Shown piece by piece: positions 25,600 through 33,570 of a stretch of DNA of 64,000 nt; position 1 is the stretch's first letter; every line of letters begins with the position of its first letter. A model generated the notes under the pieces. That model was not told where the DNA came from. It searched no databases and saw only the letters and a program-made list of their open reading frames with translations. The stretch comes from an uncultured Clostridia bacterium. Lineage in GTDB: Bacteria > Bacillota > Clostridia > Christensenellales > Borkfalkiaceae. The DNA lies in contig CALVHL010000007.1 in assembly GCA_944327625.1 (NCBI GenBank), positions 1 to 64,000 on the forward strand, written 5' to 3'. The translations under genes and the position numbers were made by a program.

Positions 25600-25851
25600 A
25601 TGACCGAAGCACGCATAGCAGTCACGGGAATTATCGTCGAGGACAGACAGTCCGCCGAAAAGATCAACGCCGTACTCTCCGAATACGGCGAATACATAAT
25701 CGGCAGAATGGGCATACCGTACCGCACGAGGGGCGTAAACGTCATTTCGGTCATAATCGACGCCCCGCAGGAGATAATCAATGCGTTTACGGGCAAGCTC
25801 GGCAACCTCGACGGCGTGACCGCAAAGACGCTGATGAGTAAGTCAAAATAA
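25600..25851 (+). CDS. TM1266-type iron-only hydrogenase system putative regulator
   Basis: An 83-residue ACT-like protein (NikR C-terminal fold type). The sequence ARIAVTGIIVEDRQSAEKIN and GEYIIGRMGIPYRTRGVNVI is highly characteristic of the TM1266 family, which in many anaerobes sits with [FeFe]-hydrogenase maturation genes (hydE, hydF, hydG). None of those genes is in this window. TATAAT at 25492-25497 and a 100-base leader precede it; ribosome site AAGGGGG. DNA-binding has not been established for the family, so 'regulator' is a name by association. Confidence 0.88.
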   Translation: MTEARIAVTGIIVEDRQSAEKINAVLSEYGEYIIGRMGIPYRTRGVNVISVIIDAPQEIINAFTGKLGNLDGVTAKTLMSKSK

Positions 25852-25911
25852 TTTCAAAGCGATTAAATTTTAAGGCGGAAGGGCAGACCTGACGCCGAAA
25901 AAGGAGTTTTT

Positions 25912-26922
25912 ATGAAGAAGATAATTGCAACCTGCGCGGCCGTGCTTTTCTGTGCCGCCGCTACTTCGTTTGCCGCCTGCGGCGACGAGGGTGAGAGCAC
26001 GACGCTCAGCGTATTCGCGCCCGACGGTGCGCCCGCGCTGTCCGTCGCCCGTCTTTACGAGTGCGAGCTTTCGGAAAAGTTCGACGTCAACATCGTCGAC
26101 GCGAACACCATTCAGGTGTACGTCACGGGCGAAAATGCCTTGGCGGATATTGCCATTCTGCCCGTCAATGCCGCCGTCAAATTGCTCGGCACGGGCGAAA
26201 ATTATAAGATGCTCGGCACGGTCACGCACGGCAATCTCTACATACTCAAAAAGTCCTCGGGCGAGGAGATAACGACGGCAAATCTCTCTGCGCTCGTCGG
26301 CAAGACGGTGGGCGTAATCAACCTTGCCAACGTGCCCGGGCTGACCTTCAAGGCGATACTTGCCGACAACGGGCTGGAATTCAACGAGCTCAAAGACGGC
26401 GCGGCAGTCGCGGCGGATAAGGTCAATTTAAAGGCTGTCGAGGCGACCGAAGCCGTGCCCTCCAACGCCGACTGCGACTATTTCATAGTGCCCGAACCCG
26501 CCGCAAGCACCAAGGTTTCGGCGACGGGCGGCGCGCTGTCGTTTGCCGGCGATTTGCAGGAGCTTTATGAGGGCGGCAACGGCTATCCTCAGGCGGTTGC
26601 CGTCGCAAAGACTTCGGTAAGCGACGCCGATATTTCGGCTTTCATCGACACCTTCGACGACACGCTCGAATGGCTGCTCGATGAGGACACTTCGTCCGAA
26701 ACGATAGTTACCGCCGTCAATTCGCTCATGTACAAGGACGACTATAAGAGCACACTGACGGCAACCACCCTTACAAAGACGGTAATAGAAAACAGCGGGA
26801 TAGGCTTCGTCTCCGCGACGGAGAGCAAGGCGGCGGTTATGGCGTATATGACAAAAATTAACGCCGTCTCCCCGTCGGGCTTCGGCACGCCGTCGGACGA
26901 GTTCTTCTATACGGCAAAATAA
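25912..26922 (+). CDS. ABC transporter substrate-binding lipoprotein (NMT1/SsuA-like)
   Basis: A 336-residue lipoprotein. Signal peptide MKKIIATCAAVLFCAAATSF with lipobox SFAAC, then an NMT1-like periplasmic-binding fold: TLSVFAPDGAPALSVARLYE, ADIAILPVNAAVKLLGTGEN, LVGKTVGVINLANVPGLTFK, DYFIVPEPAAS. The family binds sulfonates, nitrate-type anions or thiamine precursors; which one applies here cannot be read from the sequence. It overlaps the permease gene by one base (TAATG), and the ATPase follows, forming a complete importer. A weak hairpin leader but no known riboswitch precedes it. Confidence 0.9.
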   Translation: MKKIIATCAAVLFCAAATSFAACGDEGESTTLSVFAPDGAPALSVARLYECELSEKFDVNIVDANTIQVYVTGENALADIAILPVNAAVKLLGTGENYKMLGTVTHGNLYILKKSSGEEITTANLSALVGKTVGVINLANVPGLTFKAILADNGLEFNELKDGAAVAADKVNLKAVEATEAVPSNADCDYFIVPEPAASTKVSATGGALSFAGDLQELYEGGNGYPQAVAVAKTSVSDADISAFIDTFDDTLEWLLDEDTSSETIVTAVNSLMYKDDYKSTLTATTLTKTVIENSGIGFVSATESKAAVMAYMTKINAVSPSGFGTPSDEFFYTAK

Positions 26923-27698
26923 TGAAAAAATACCTCGCTGAAAACGCCTATAACTTAGCGGCTTCGCTGCTTGCCGTCGTCGCAATGTGGCTGGTATGGA
27001 TTATTGCCTACGCTGCGGTCGGCAACGACTATCTCGTTCCCTCCTTTTGGGGAACGGCGGAGGAGTTCTTTTCGCTCTTTGCCCAAGCGTTTTTCTGGCA
27101 GGCGTTCGCGTACACGCTTTTAAGGACGGCGGCGGCGTTTTTAATCTCGTTCGCGCTCGGCCTCGTCGCTGCGGCGCTGGGCGTGGCGTTTGCGCCCTTT
27201 TCGCGCTTTCTCCGCCCGATTATCGCCGTCTGCCGCACTCTGCCGACTATGGCAGTGCTGCTACTCATACTCGTGTGGACTTCGCCAAAGACCGCGCCGA
27301 TAGTCGTCACCGTGCTCGTGCTCTTTCCCGTAATTTATTCCCAGCTGACCTCGTCCATATCGGGCGTGGGCGGAGAACTTGCCGAAATGGCGAGGGCATA
27401 CCGCCTGACCGCGCGGCAGAAGCTTTCAAAGATCTATCTGCCGCAGATCGCCCCCGTAACCGTCGCACAGACGGGCGCGAATTTGTCGTTCGGCATAAAG
27501 CTTACCATTTCGGCGGAGGTAATGGCGCACACCTATACGGCGCTCGGCGGGCTGATGAGCGAGGCGCAGACCTACTATAACCTCCCCCGACTTGCCGCCT
27601 TAACGCTGTGCGCGATATTCGCGGGGCTGATTATCGAGCTTATTTTCCGCCTCATCTCTCGGTATGCGTTTGCGTGGCAGAGGAGGGCAGAGGCGTGA
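26922..27698 (+). CDS. ABC transporter permease (SsuC/TauC-like)
   Basis: A 258-residue membrane subunit with about six segments and the coupling-helix motif region ELAEMARAYRLTARQKLSKIYLP (EAA loop). The GIKLTISAEVMAHTYTALGGLM segment is typical of SsuC/TauC-type permeases. Its end overlaps the ATPase gene by four bases (GTGA). Confidence 0.9.
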   Translation: MKKYLAENAYNLAASLLAVVAMWLVWIIAYAAVGNDYLVPSFWGTAEEFFSLFAQAFFWQAFAYTLLRTAAAFLISFALGLVAAALGVAFAPFSRFLRPIIAVCRTLPTMAVLLLILVWTSPKTAPIVVTVLVLFPVIYSQLTSSISGVGGELAEMARAYRLTARQKLSKIYLPQIAPVTVAQTGANLSFGIKLTISAEVMAHTYTALGGLMSEAQTYYNLPRLAALTLCAIFAGLIIELIFRLISRYAFAWQRRAEA

Positions 27699-28351
27699 TA
27701 AGCATTAAAGATTTAAGCAAAGTCTACGGCGACAACGTCGTGTATTCGCATTTCAACCTCGACATAGAGGAGGGCAATGTACTCTGTATTCTCGGCGAGA
27801 GCGGTTGCGGTAAGTCGACGCTTCTCAATATCCTTGCGGGATTAACCCCCTGCGAGGGCGATATTCCCAAGCTGAGAACGGCGTATGTATTTCAGGAGCC
27901 GCGGCTCGTTCCTAACCTCACCGTGCTCGGCAACCTGCGGCTTATCGGCGCGGACGAGGACGCCGCGCGGCAAATGCTCGCCTCGGTCGGGCTGGACGGG
28001 CTGGCTTCGCGCTATCCGCGCTCTCTTTCGGGCGGTCAGGCTCAGCGCGTCGCGCTCTGCCGCGCCTTTCTGTTTCCCGCCGACCTCATGCTTCTGGACG
28101 AGCCCTTTTCCTCGCTCGATTTAAGGCTGAAAATTTCGGTGATGCAGGTGTTTAAGCGACTTCGCGAAAATAAGCGCATAACCGCGCTTTTCGTCACCCA
28201 CGACGTCGATGAGGCGCTCTGCCTTGCCGACAGAATAGTCGTGCTCGGCTCGGGCGGAATTGCGGGCGATTTTTCAAACACCCCGTCGGAAAAATACGGC
28301 GGCAATTCGCCCCTGCGCGAAAGGCTGTTCGCCCTGCTTTCGGGCAACTAA
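27695..28351 (+). CDS. ABC transporter ATP-binding protein (SsuB/TauB-like)
   Basis: A 218-residue ATPase: Walker A GESGCGKST (about residue 36), Q-loop VFQEPRL, signature LSGGQAQRVALCRAF, Walker B LMLLDEPFSSLD, H-loop VTHDVDEAL. Completes the importer with the two preceding genes. Translation starts at GTG 27695 after AGGAGGG; the longer in-frame version starting at 27608 lies wholly inside the permease gene and has no ribosome site. Confidence 0.9.
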   Translation: MISIKDLSKVYGDNVVYSHFNLDIEEGNVLCILGESGCGKSTLLNILAGLTPCEGDIPKLRTAYVFQEPRLVPNLTVLGNLRLIGADEDAARQMLASVGLDGLASRYPRSLSGGQAQRVALCRAFLFPADLMLLDEPFSSLDLRLKISVMQVFKRLRENKRITALFVTHDVDEALCLADRIVVLGSGGIAGDFSNTPSEKYGGNSPLRERLFALLSGN

Positions 28352-28373
28352 TAAGTAAGATAATATTTTGTGC

Positions 28374-28412
28374 GCGGCGCGGAAAGACTTTCCGCGCCGC
28401 GTTTCCTTTTTT
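28374..28412 (+). terminator. Terminator after the ABC importer operon
   Basis: GCGGCGCGGAAA / TTTCCGCGCCGC perfect stem with a three-base loop, followed by GTTTCCTTTTTT. Confidence 0.85.
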
Positions 28413-28417
28413 CCGCG

Positions 28418-28475
28418 CAACCGCCAACTCCGCGCCCCTCGTTTTTCCTCGTTGCCAACCGCCAACTCCGCGCCC
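28418..28475 (+). repeat. Direct repeat of 20 bases before lepA
   Basis: CAACCGCCAACTCCGCGCCC occurs exactly at 28418-28437 and 28456-28475 (38-base period). It lies between a terminator and the lepA promoter. Function unknown. Confidence 0.8.
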
Positions 28476-28527
28476 GCCCGTACAATAACCCGCGCCATTA
28501 AAATTTTTCAGGCGGCGGGCATTTTTA

Positions 28528-28556
28528 TTTACAATCGCCCGTCTTTTTTGTATAAT
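28528..28556 (+). promoter_or_regulatory. Promoter of lepA
   Basis: TTTACA (28528-28533), 17-base spacer, TATAAT (28551-28556), 30 bases before the start codon. Confidence 0.8.
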
Positions 28557-28586
28557 GATAAAAAACAACCCGAAGCAGACAGGACT

Positions 28587-30395
28587 ATGAAGAAACCCAA
28601 CCGACTGATACGCAATTTCTGCATAATAGCGCATATCGACCACGGCAAATCGACGCTCGCCGACAGGCTCATTGAGATGACGGGGCAGGTCTCCAAGCGC
28701 GACATGGAGGAGCAGCTCCTCGACAGCATGGACATCGAAAGGGAGAGGGGCATAACCATAAAGCTCACGCCCGTCAGAATGTTCTACGACGCCGACGACG
28801 GCAACGAGTATATTTTCAACCTCATCGATACGCCGGGGCACGTCGACTTCACCTACGAAGTCTCGCGTTCGCTCGCCGCGTGCGAGGGTGCGATACTCAT
28901 CGTCGACGCGTCGCAGGGCATCGAGGCGCAGACGCTCGCCAACGTCTATCTCGCGCTTGAAAACAACCTCGAAATACTGCCCGTAATAAACAAGATCGAC
29001 CTGCCCTCCGCCCGTCCCGACGAGGCAAAGAAGGAGATAGAGGACGTAATCGGTCTCGACGCGTCCTACGCCCCGCTCGTCTCGGCGAAGGAGGGCATAA
29101 ACATAAAGGAAGTGCTCGAAGCGGCGGTAAAGTATTTTCCCGCCCCCGACGGCGACGAGGACGCGCCTTTGAAAGCGCTCATCTTCGACAGCTATTACGA
29201 CAACTATAAGGGCGTAATACTCTTTGTCAGGCTCAAAGACGGCAAAGTGGCGGTCGGCGACAAGATAACCACCTTCCGCGCCGACAAGGTGTACGAAGTT
29301 ACCGAAGTCGGCGTATTCGCGCCCTCGCTCCTGCCAAAAAACGGGCTGTATGCGGGCGAAGTCGGCTATATCGCGGCGTCCATAAAGTCCATTCAGGACG
29401 TGGCGGTCGGCGATACGGTAATAAACGCCGAAGACCGCGCCGCCGAACCGCTCCCCGGCTATAAAAAGGTACAGCCCGTGGTGTTCTGCGGCATATATCC
29501 CCTCGACGGCTCGCGCTTCAACGATCTCAAAGACGCACTCCTCAAACTCCAGCTCAACGACGCTTCGCTCGTATTCGAGCCCGACACCTCCCAGGCGCTC
29601 GGCTTCGGCTTCCGCTGCGGCTTCTTGGGGCTTCTGCACATGGAGATCATGCAGGAGCGGTTGGAGAGGGAGTTCAACCTCGACATAATAACCACCGCGC
29701 CGTCGGTTAGTTACAGGGTGATTAAGACGGACGGCGAAAGCCTGTTCGTCGATAATCCCTCGCACCTGCCGCCCGTGTCGGAGATAGACTATATGGAAGA
29801 ACCCATCGTCCACGCGGACATCTATTCCCCGCCCGACTACCTCGGACAGATCATGGATCTCTGCCGCGAAAAGAGGGGGGTATTCGAGCAGATGACCTAT
29901 CTCGACGCCAACCGCGTGAAACTTGAATACAAACTGCCGCTCAACGAAATAATCTTCGACTTCTTCGACCAGATAAAGTCGAGGACGCGCGGCTATGCGA
30001 GCTTCGATTACGAGCTCATCGGCTACGAGCGCAGCAAGCTCGTCAAGCTCGACATTCTGTTGAACGGCGAGGTGTGCGACGCGCTCTCAATGATAGTGCA
30101 CGAAGATTCGGCGTATACCCGCGGCAGAACGCTGTGCGAAAACCTCAAAGACGCCATTCCCCGCCAGCTGTTCGAGATACCCGTTCAGGCGGCGATCGGC
30201 GGCAAGATCATCGCGCGCGAGACCGTCAAGGCAATGCGCAAGGACGTGCTTGCAAAGTGCTACGGCGGCGACATAACCCGAAAGAAAAAGCTGCTTGAAA
30301 AGCAGAAGGAAGGCAAGAAGCGCATGCGCACGATAGGCAGCGTCGAAGTGCCGTCCGAAGTGTTCATGCAGATACTCAAAACCAACAAGGACTGA
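28587..30395 (+). CDS. lepA: Elongation factor 4 (LepA)
   Basis: A 602-residue translational GTPase: G1 [15 protein letters not shown]3 DTPGHVDF, G4 NKID, followed by EF-G-like domains and the LepA-specific C-terminal domain ending [20 protein letters not shown]. LepA promotes back-translocation or assists subunit assembly. ATG 28587 is the start consistent with the promoter; a 73-residue upstream extension in frame crosses the terminator and direct repeats and is not coding. The MGMT-type gene begins two bases after its stop codon. Confidence 0.95.
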   Translation: MKKPNRLIRNFCIIAHIDHGKSTLADRLIEMTGQVSKRDMEEQLLDSMDIERERGITIKLTPVRMFYDADDGNEYIFNLIDTPGHVDFTYEVSRSLAACEGAILIVDASQGIEAQTLANVYLALENNLEILPVINKIDLPSARPDEAKKEIEDVIGLDASYAPLVSAKEGINIKEVLEAAVKYFPAPDGDEDAPLKALIFDSYYDNYKGVILFVRLKDGKVAVGDKITTFRADKVYEVTEVGVFAPSLLPKNGLYAGEVGYIAASIKSIQDVAVGDTVINAEDRAAEPLPGYKKVQPVVFCGIYPLDGSRFNDLKDALLKLQLNDASLVFEPDTSQALGFGFRCGFLGLLHMEIMQERLEREFNLDIITTAPSVSYRVIKTDGESLFVDNPSHLPPVSEIDYMEEPIVHADIYSPPDYLGQIMDLCREKRGVFEQMTYLDANRVKLEYKLPLNEIIFDFFDQIKSRTRGYASFDYELIGYERSKLVKLDILLNGEVCDALSMIVHEDSAYTRGRTLCENLKDAIPRQLFEIPVQAAIGGKIIARETVKAMRKDVLAKCYGGDITRKKKLLEKQKEGKKRMRTIGSVEVPSEVFMQILKTNKD

Positions 30396-30397
30396 CG

Positions 30398-30706
30398 ATG
30401 GACTTCAACGAGCGCGTATACGCGGCAATACGCAAAATACCCGCGGGCAAGGTCGCAACTTACGGCGATATCGCCGTGCTCGTCGGCTCTCCCCGCAGCG
30501 CAAGGCAGGTCGGGCGCGCGCTTCACTTCAATCCACGCCCGATAGAAAACCCCTGCCACCGCGTGGTTTTTGCCGACGGCTCGCTCGCCTCGGCGTTCGC
30601 CTTCGGCGGCGAGGAAGTGCAGAAATCTCTGCTCGAAGCCGAGGGCGTAGAGGTGGACGAGGGCTTTAAGGTGAACCTCGCAAAATACCGCTGGGACGGG
30701 CGATAA
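30398..30706 (+). CDS. MGMT family methyltransferase-like protein
   Basis: A 102-residue protein equivalent to the C-terminal DNA-binding domain of O6-alkylguanine-DNA alkyltransferase: IPAGKVATYGDIAVLVGSPR, then the acceptor motif NPCHRVV. The Cys is present, unlike alkyltransferase-like (ATL) proteins, which usually have PWHRV, so direct alkyl transfer is possible. The protein lacks the N-terminal domain of full-length Ogt. Co-transcribed with lepA (two-base gap). Confidence 0.88.
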   Translation: MDFNERVYAAIRKIPAGKVATYGDIAVLVGSPRSARQVGRALHFNPRPIENPCHRVVFADGSLASAFAFGGEEVQKSLLEAEGVEVDEGFKVNLAKYRWDGR

Positions 30707-30707
30707 A

Positions 30708-30743
30708 AAGCGTTCGTCGCGGCATATATGCGGGGCAATCGCT
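30708..30743 (+). repeat. Dispersed hairpin repeat, copy 6
   Basis: GCGTTCGTCGCGGCATATAT followed by GCGGGGCAATCGC, containing the perfect core, four bases after the MGMT-type stop codon. Confidence 0.85.
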
Positions 30744-30783
30744 ATTTTGCCGAAATTACGGATACTTTTGCTCTTTTGCCCCC

Positions 30784-30823
30784 GAAAATGCCGTTCGCTG
30801 CGGCATATATGCGGGGCAATTGC
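30784..30823 (+). repeat. Dispersed hairpin repeat, copy 7
   Basis: GCCGTTCGCTGCGGCATATA followed by TGCGGGGCAATTGC, perfect core. Only 60 bases from copy 6 in the same orientation, and 20 bases upstream of the hemW start. The left flank GCCCCCGAAAATGCCG can pair with CGGCA and CGGGGC. Confidence 0.85.
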
Positions 30824-30842
30824 TGAATTTTAAGGAGATTTT

Positions 30843-31952
30843 ATGGCGGGAATATACGTACACGTTCCTTTCTGCAAATCCAAGTGCAGATATTGCGATT
30901 TCACATCCTTTCCCGACAAGCTGGGCTTTGCCGAAAGCTATATGACCTGCGTCTACCGCGAAATGCTCATGCGCAAGGAGGAGCTTTCGGGCTATACTTT
31001 TGACACGCTGTATATCGGCGGCGGTACGCCCTCGGTAATCGACGAAAGCTATATCGCCATGCTCGTCGCGGCGGCGAGAAAGTACTTCAACCTCGCAAAA
31101 GATGCCGAAATAACCATAGAGATGAACCCCGGCACGGTCAGCGCGGACAAGATAAAGCTGTATAAAAAGTGCGGCATAAACCGCTTTTCCGTCGGGCTTC
31201 AGACGGCGATCGACAGCCAGCTCAGGGAGCTCGGCAGGTGCCACAATCTCAATCAGTTCGTCGACTGCGCCAAGCTCCTCAAAGGCGAAAATTTCAACGC
31301 CGACGTCATGATCGGGCTTAAAGGTCAGACGCTCGACGACATAGACAAGACCATTCAGGTCGCGGCGGCGTTCGGCGCAAGCCATATATCCATGTACGCG
31401 CTCACGCCCGAGGACGGCACGCCCATCTATACCGACTATCTCAACGGCGAACTTCCCGACGGCGACGAGGTGGCGGATATGTACGAATTCGGCGTAAAAA
31501 AGCTCGCCGAACTCGGCTTTAAGCGATACGAAGTCTCCAACTTCTGCAAGGAGGGCAAGGAGAGCAGGCATAACCTCAACTACTGGCGGCGGGGCGAATA
31601 CATCGGCTTCGGCGTGTCCGCGTCCTCGCACATAAATAACGTGCGCTTCACCAACACCTTCGACCTCGACGAATACTTCAAGTGCATACTTTCGGGCTGT
31701 CTGCCCGTCATCGACAGGCAGGAAATCGACCTGCCCGCCCGCAAGGAGGAGAGCATAATGCTCGCCCTGCGCACCGCTGAGGGGCTGGATATCGGCAAAT
31801 TCAACGCCGAATATTCCGCCGACTTCTTCAAAGATTACGCCCCCGCGCTCGAAAAGAACGCCTCCGCGTTGCAGACCGTCGGCGGTCGGCTGAGGATAAA
31901 GGACGAATATCTGTACGTGCAGAACACCATAATCTGCGATTTTCTGTCCTGA
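30843..31952 (+). CDS. hemW: Radical SAM protein HemW
   Basis: A 369-residue radical SAM protein with the cluster motif CKSKCRYC (Cys11, Cys15, Cys18) followed by DFTSF, the GGGTPSV loop, EMNPGTV and a C-terminal HemW domain. HemW is a haem chaperone related to coproporphyrinogen dehydrogenase HemN and is often misannotated as such; the CxxxCxxCxF pattern does not by itself separate the two, but length and the lepA neighbourhood (lepA-hemW order in Firmicutes) favour HemW. ATG 30843 follows AAGGAGA. Confidence 0.9.
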   Translation: MAGIYVHVPFCKSKCRYCDFTSFPDKLGFAESYMTCVYREMLMRKEELSGYTFDTLYIGGGTPSVIDESYIAMLVAAARKYFNLAKDAEITIEMNPGTVSADKIKLYKKCGINRFSVGLQTAIDSQLRELGRCHNLNQFVDCAKLLKGENFNADVMIGLKGQTLDDIDKTIQVAAAFGASHISMYALTPEDGTPIYTDYLNGELPDGDEVADMYEFGVKKLAELGFKRYEVSNFCKEGKESRHNLNYWRRGEYIGFGVSASSHINNVRFTNTFDLDEYFKCILSGCLPVIDRQEIDLPARKEESIMLALRTAEGLDIGKFNAEYSADFFKDYAPALEKNASALQTVGGRLRIKDEYLYVQNTIICDFLS

Positions 31953-32078
31953 ACGCCCGCTCCGAGCAATGCAATGGCAAATTGTCAAACAAATTGAAAT
32001 ATTTTGAAAGAGAGAAGTTGAATATATCGACGCTTTTATATCACATAATACATTTTTGTAATTAATATGTGCCAGTGA

Positions 32079-32300
32079 GTGCTCATTACTAAAGTAATTA
32101 ATATATTGGTAGTAATATCTTATCTGGTTTGTGTTGTCTTGATTCCAAGATCATGGTTTGAGATAGAAGGGAAAATTATTGTTACAGCGATAGGATATTG
32201 CTCTTTGTTTTTGGGTGGCTTAATGGTTTTATTAAAAGTTTGCCTGTCTTTAAAGAAAAGGAAAATAAAGAACAGCCGTGATAAGGCTCAGTCCCATTAA
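32079..32300 (+). CDS. Small two- to three-pass membrane protein
   Basis: A 73-residue AT-rich reading frame with membrane segments VINILVVISYLVCVVLIP and VTAIGYCSLFLGGLMVLL and a basic end KKRKIKNSRDKAQSH. The start would be GTG 32079 without a ribosome site; the true start is uncertain. No family recognised. The base composition differs strongly from hemW, so it is probably acquired DNA. Confidence 0.45.
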   Translation: MLITKVINILVVISYLVCVVLIPRSWFEIEGKIIVTAIGYCSLFLGGLMVLLKVCLSLKKRKIKNSRDKAQSH

Positions 32301-32313
32301 TATGTGTTAATGA

Positions 32314-32436
32314 TTATTTTGTGTTTGGGCTAATGTCAAAAAGCAGCAGTCGACGATTTTTGATCTGGAAGTGGCTGATTATGGTGAAGATATTTTTATT
32401 GCGATAATGAATTTTCTTAAAATAAGAGGGATGTAA
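32314..32436 (+). pseudogene. C-terminal fragment of an unidentified gene
   Basis: An open stretch of 40 codons without a start (VKKQQSTIFDLEVADYGEDI and IAIMNFLKIRGM) ending four bases before the next gene. Its acidic/hydrophobic make-up looks protein-like, and it may be the tail of a gene whose front is missing. Speculative. Confidence 0.3.
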
Positions 32437-32439
32437 ACT

Positions 32440-32781
32440 TTGGATTTTATTTGTGCGATGATTTTATCTTGCTGCCTGTTTTTTGCGGTGGATATTGGTA
32501 CCGTGTATAATTTTTATTGTTTATGGATCAAGAAGAACGGATTGTTACAATGTTTTCCGCATTGGGAAAATACAAATAAGAATTATATATGGTGGATTAC
32601 GTGGAGCATAATATTATTTACTAATTTACTTACATTTATCATCGTTATTATATTTTGCTTTCCCTTTGTTGAAGGAGTGCTGTTCGGATTTATAATAATT
32701 TATCCCGCTGCCACAATATTGATAGGCGTAATATATTTTATTGTCAAACACATTTTAATCATAAAACAGAAAAAGTGTTAA
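32440..32781 (+). CDS. Small three-pass membrane protein
   Basis: A 113-residue AT-rich gene with segments FICAMILSCCLFFAVDIGTV, ITWSIILFTNLLTFIIVIIF and VLFGFIIIYPAATILIGVIY, and a basic end IIKQKKC. TTG 32440 is preceded by AGAGGGATG. Unrecognised. With the preceding frame and fragment it forms an AT-rich islet between hemW and the mgtA leader. Confidence 0.55.
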   Translation: MDFICAMILSCCLFFAVDIGTVYNFYCLWIKKNGLLQCFPHWENTNKNYIWWITWSIILFTNLLTFIIVIIFCFPFVEGVLFGFIIIYPAATILIGVIYFIVKHILIIKQKKC

Positions 32782-32889
32782 TATGAAGAAGTCATCGGAG
32801 AGTAATAGCTTATGGCTTCCTTTTACCCTATATTGACACCTTTTGCGCGGTCGTACTTTCACTAATACGGCGACGGCGTTATGTAAAGC

Positions 32890-32932
32890 GGGCGGAGCAT
32901 CGGTATGACCGATGCTCCGCCCTGACGTTTTT
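32890..32932 (+). terminator. Terminator of the AT-rich islet
   Basis: GGGCGGAGCATCGGT / ACCGATGCTCCGCCC perfect 15-base-pair stem with an ATG loop, followed by TGACGTTTTT. Confidence 0.85.
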
Positions 32933-32970
32933 CCGCCCCCGACCGAGCGGCAGGGGCGGAAAAATTTTTT
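32928..32970. terminator. Second, bidirectional terminator
   Basis: TTTTTCCGCCCC / GGGGCGGAAAAA followed by six T, immediately after the first terminator. Confidence 0.8.
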
Positions 32971-32979
32971 GCTGAGGGC

Positions 32980-33009
32980 TTGACAAATGCGTTGCCGTCG
33001 GTTTATAAT
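32980..33009 (+). promoter_or_regulatory. Promoter of the M-box/mgtA transcript
   Basis: TTGACA (32980-32985), 18-base spacer, TATAAT (33004-33009), just before the M-box. Confidence 0.8.
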
Positions 33010-33012
33010 GCA

Positions 33013-33165
33013 GTCAGGAAAACGGTAGGTGAGGCTATTGCAGGGATACGGACTGTTGCCGCAAAGCGAAGGAGACTTCGTTCGCAGGTGTGAACAGGTT
33101 GCATCGGTTCAAGGTGCAGCATAACACAGTTACATCGCCCTTCAAAGTTAAAACTCGGACGGATA
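33013..33165 (+). promoter_or_regulatory. Mg2+-sensing M-box riboswitch (ykoK leader)
   Basis: Shows the conserved M-box blocks in order: GGTAGGTGAGGCT (about 33024-33036), GGGATACGGACTGTTGCCGC, ACAGGTTGCATCGGTTCAAG then GTGCAGC, and AAAACTCGGACGG. The following gene is a Mg2+-type P-type ATPase, the standard M-box target; high Mg2+ should lead to termination. Confidence 0.9.
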
Positions 33166-33188
33166 ACAGGAAAATACCTATAATTTCT

Positions 33189-33228
33189 TATCCCCGCTCG
33201 CCCGCCGTGGCGAACGGGATATTTTTTT
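33189..33228 (+). terminator. M-box expression-platform terminator
   Basis: ATCCCCGCTCGCC / GGCGAACGGGAT stem followed by seven T, placed right behind the aptamer. Confidence 0.85.
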
Positions 33229-33352
33229 GATCATGGACAGTCATTATTGCTTAACAATCAGACAGAAAACCGAATACGAACGCAGACAAAGCGGCATTTA
33301 CGGCACGGCGCGCCTCATCGCATAGCGCACGGCTATATTTGGCTTTATAAAA

Positions 33353-33391
33353 AAGCGGCGTCGTCTTCGGCTTAACGACGCCGCTTTTTCT
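33353..33391 (+). terminator. Second terminator inside the mgtA leader
   Basis: AAGCGGCGTCGT / ACGACGCCGCTT perfect 12-base-pair stem followed by TTTC. It lies after the M-box terminator and before the leader reading frame, so transcripts must pass two termination points to reach mgtA, unless another promoter exists between them. Confidence 0.8.
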
Positions 33392-33427
33392 GTGCGGCGC
33401 AGAAAAATAAAATGAGGAGGTAATACG

Positions 33428-33556
33428 ATGAACGCAGGCAACGACAGTTACCGAAGTACGGCAAATAAAGTTGAATTTACGCGCAGCCATGCTCTGTCGC
33501 TGTCGGCGTCAGCATTGCGCGTGGCTTCATGCCGTGCTTCCTTCAATCCCGGTTAA
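33428..33556 (+). CDS. 42-codon upstream reading frame in the mgtA leader
   Basis: ATG 33428 sits seven bases after a perfect AGGAGG (33415-33420) and runs 42 codons (MNAGNDSYRSTANKVEFTRS at the start, ending SCRASFNPG). Its stop codon TAA is part of the mgtA ribosome site (TAAGGAGG), so translation of the two is coupled. The composition is basic, Ser/Ala-rich and not membrane-like. It could be a regulatory leader peptide in the manner of enterobacterial mgtL, or a small protein partner of MgtA. No family recognised. Confidence 0.65.
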   Translation: MNAGNDSYRSTANKVEFTRSHALSLSASALRVASCRASFNPG

Positions 33557-33570
33557 GGAGGTACAGAGCA

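Noticed and set aside
25500-25600. Thiamine or other known riboswitch before the TM1266-type gene
   Set aside because: The leader has GGGAGACCTGAGGG-like text but lacks the conserved blocks of the TPP element and of other leaders I know.
28368-28586. N-terminal extension of LepA
   Set aside because: The extension would cross a terminator, direct repeats and the lepA promoter; LepA family proteins start at the [10 protein letters not shown] position.
33233-33325. 30-codon frame between the M-box terminator and the second terminator
   Set aside because: No ribosome site; it starts directly behind the T-run of the terminator. The later frame at 33428 with a perfect ribosome site is preferred.
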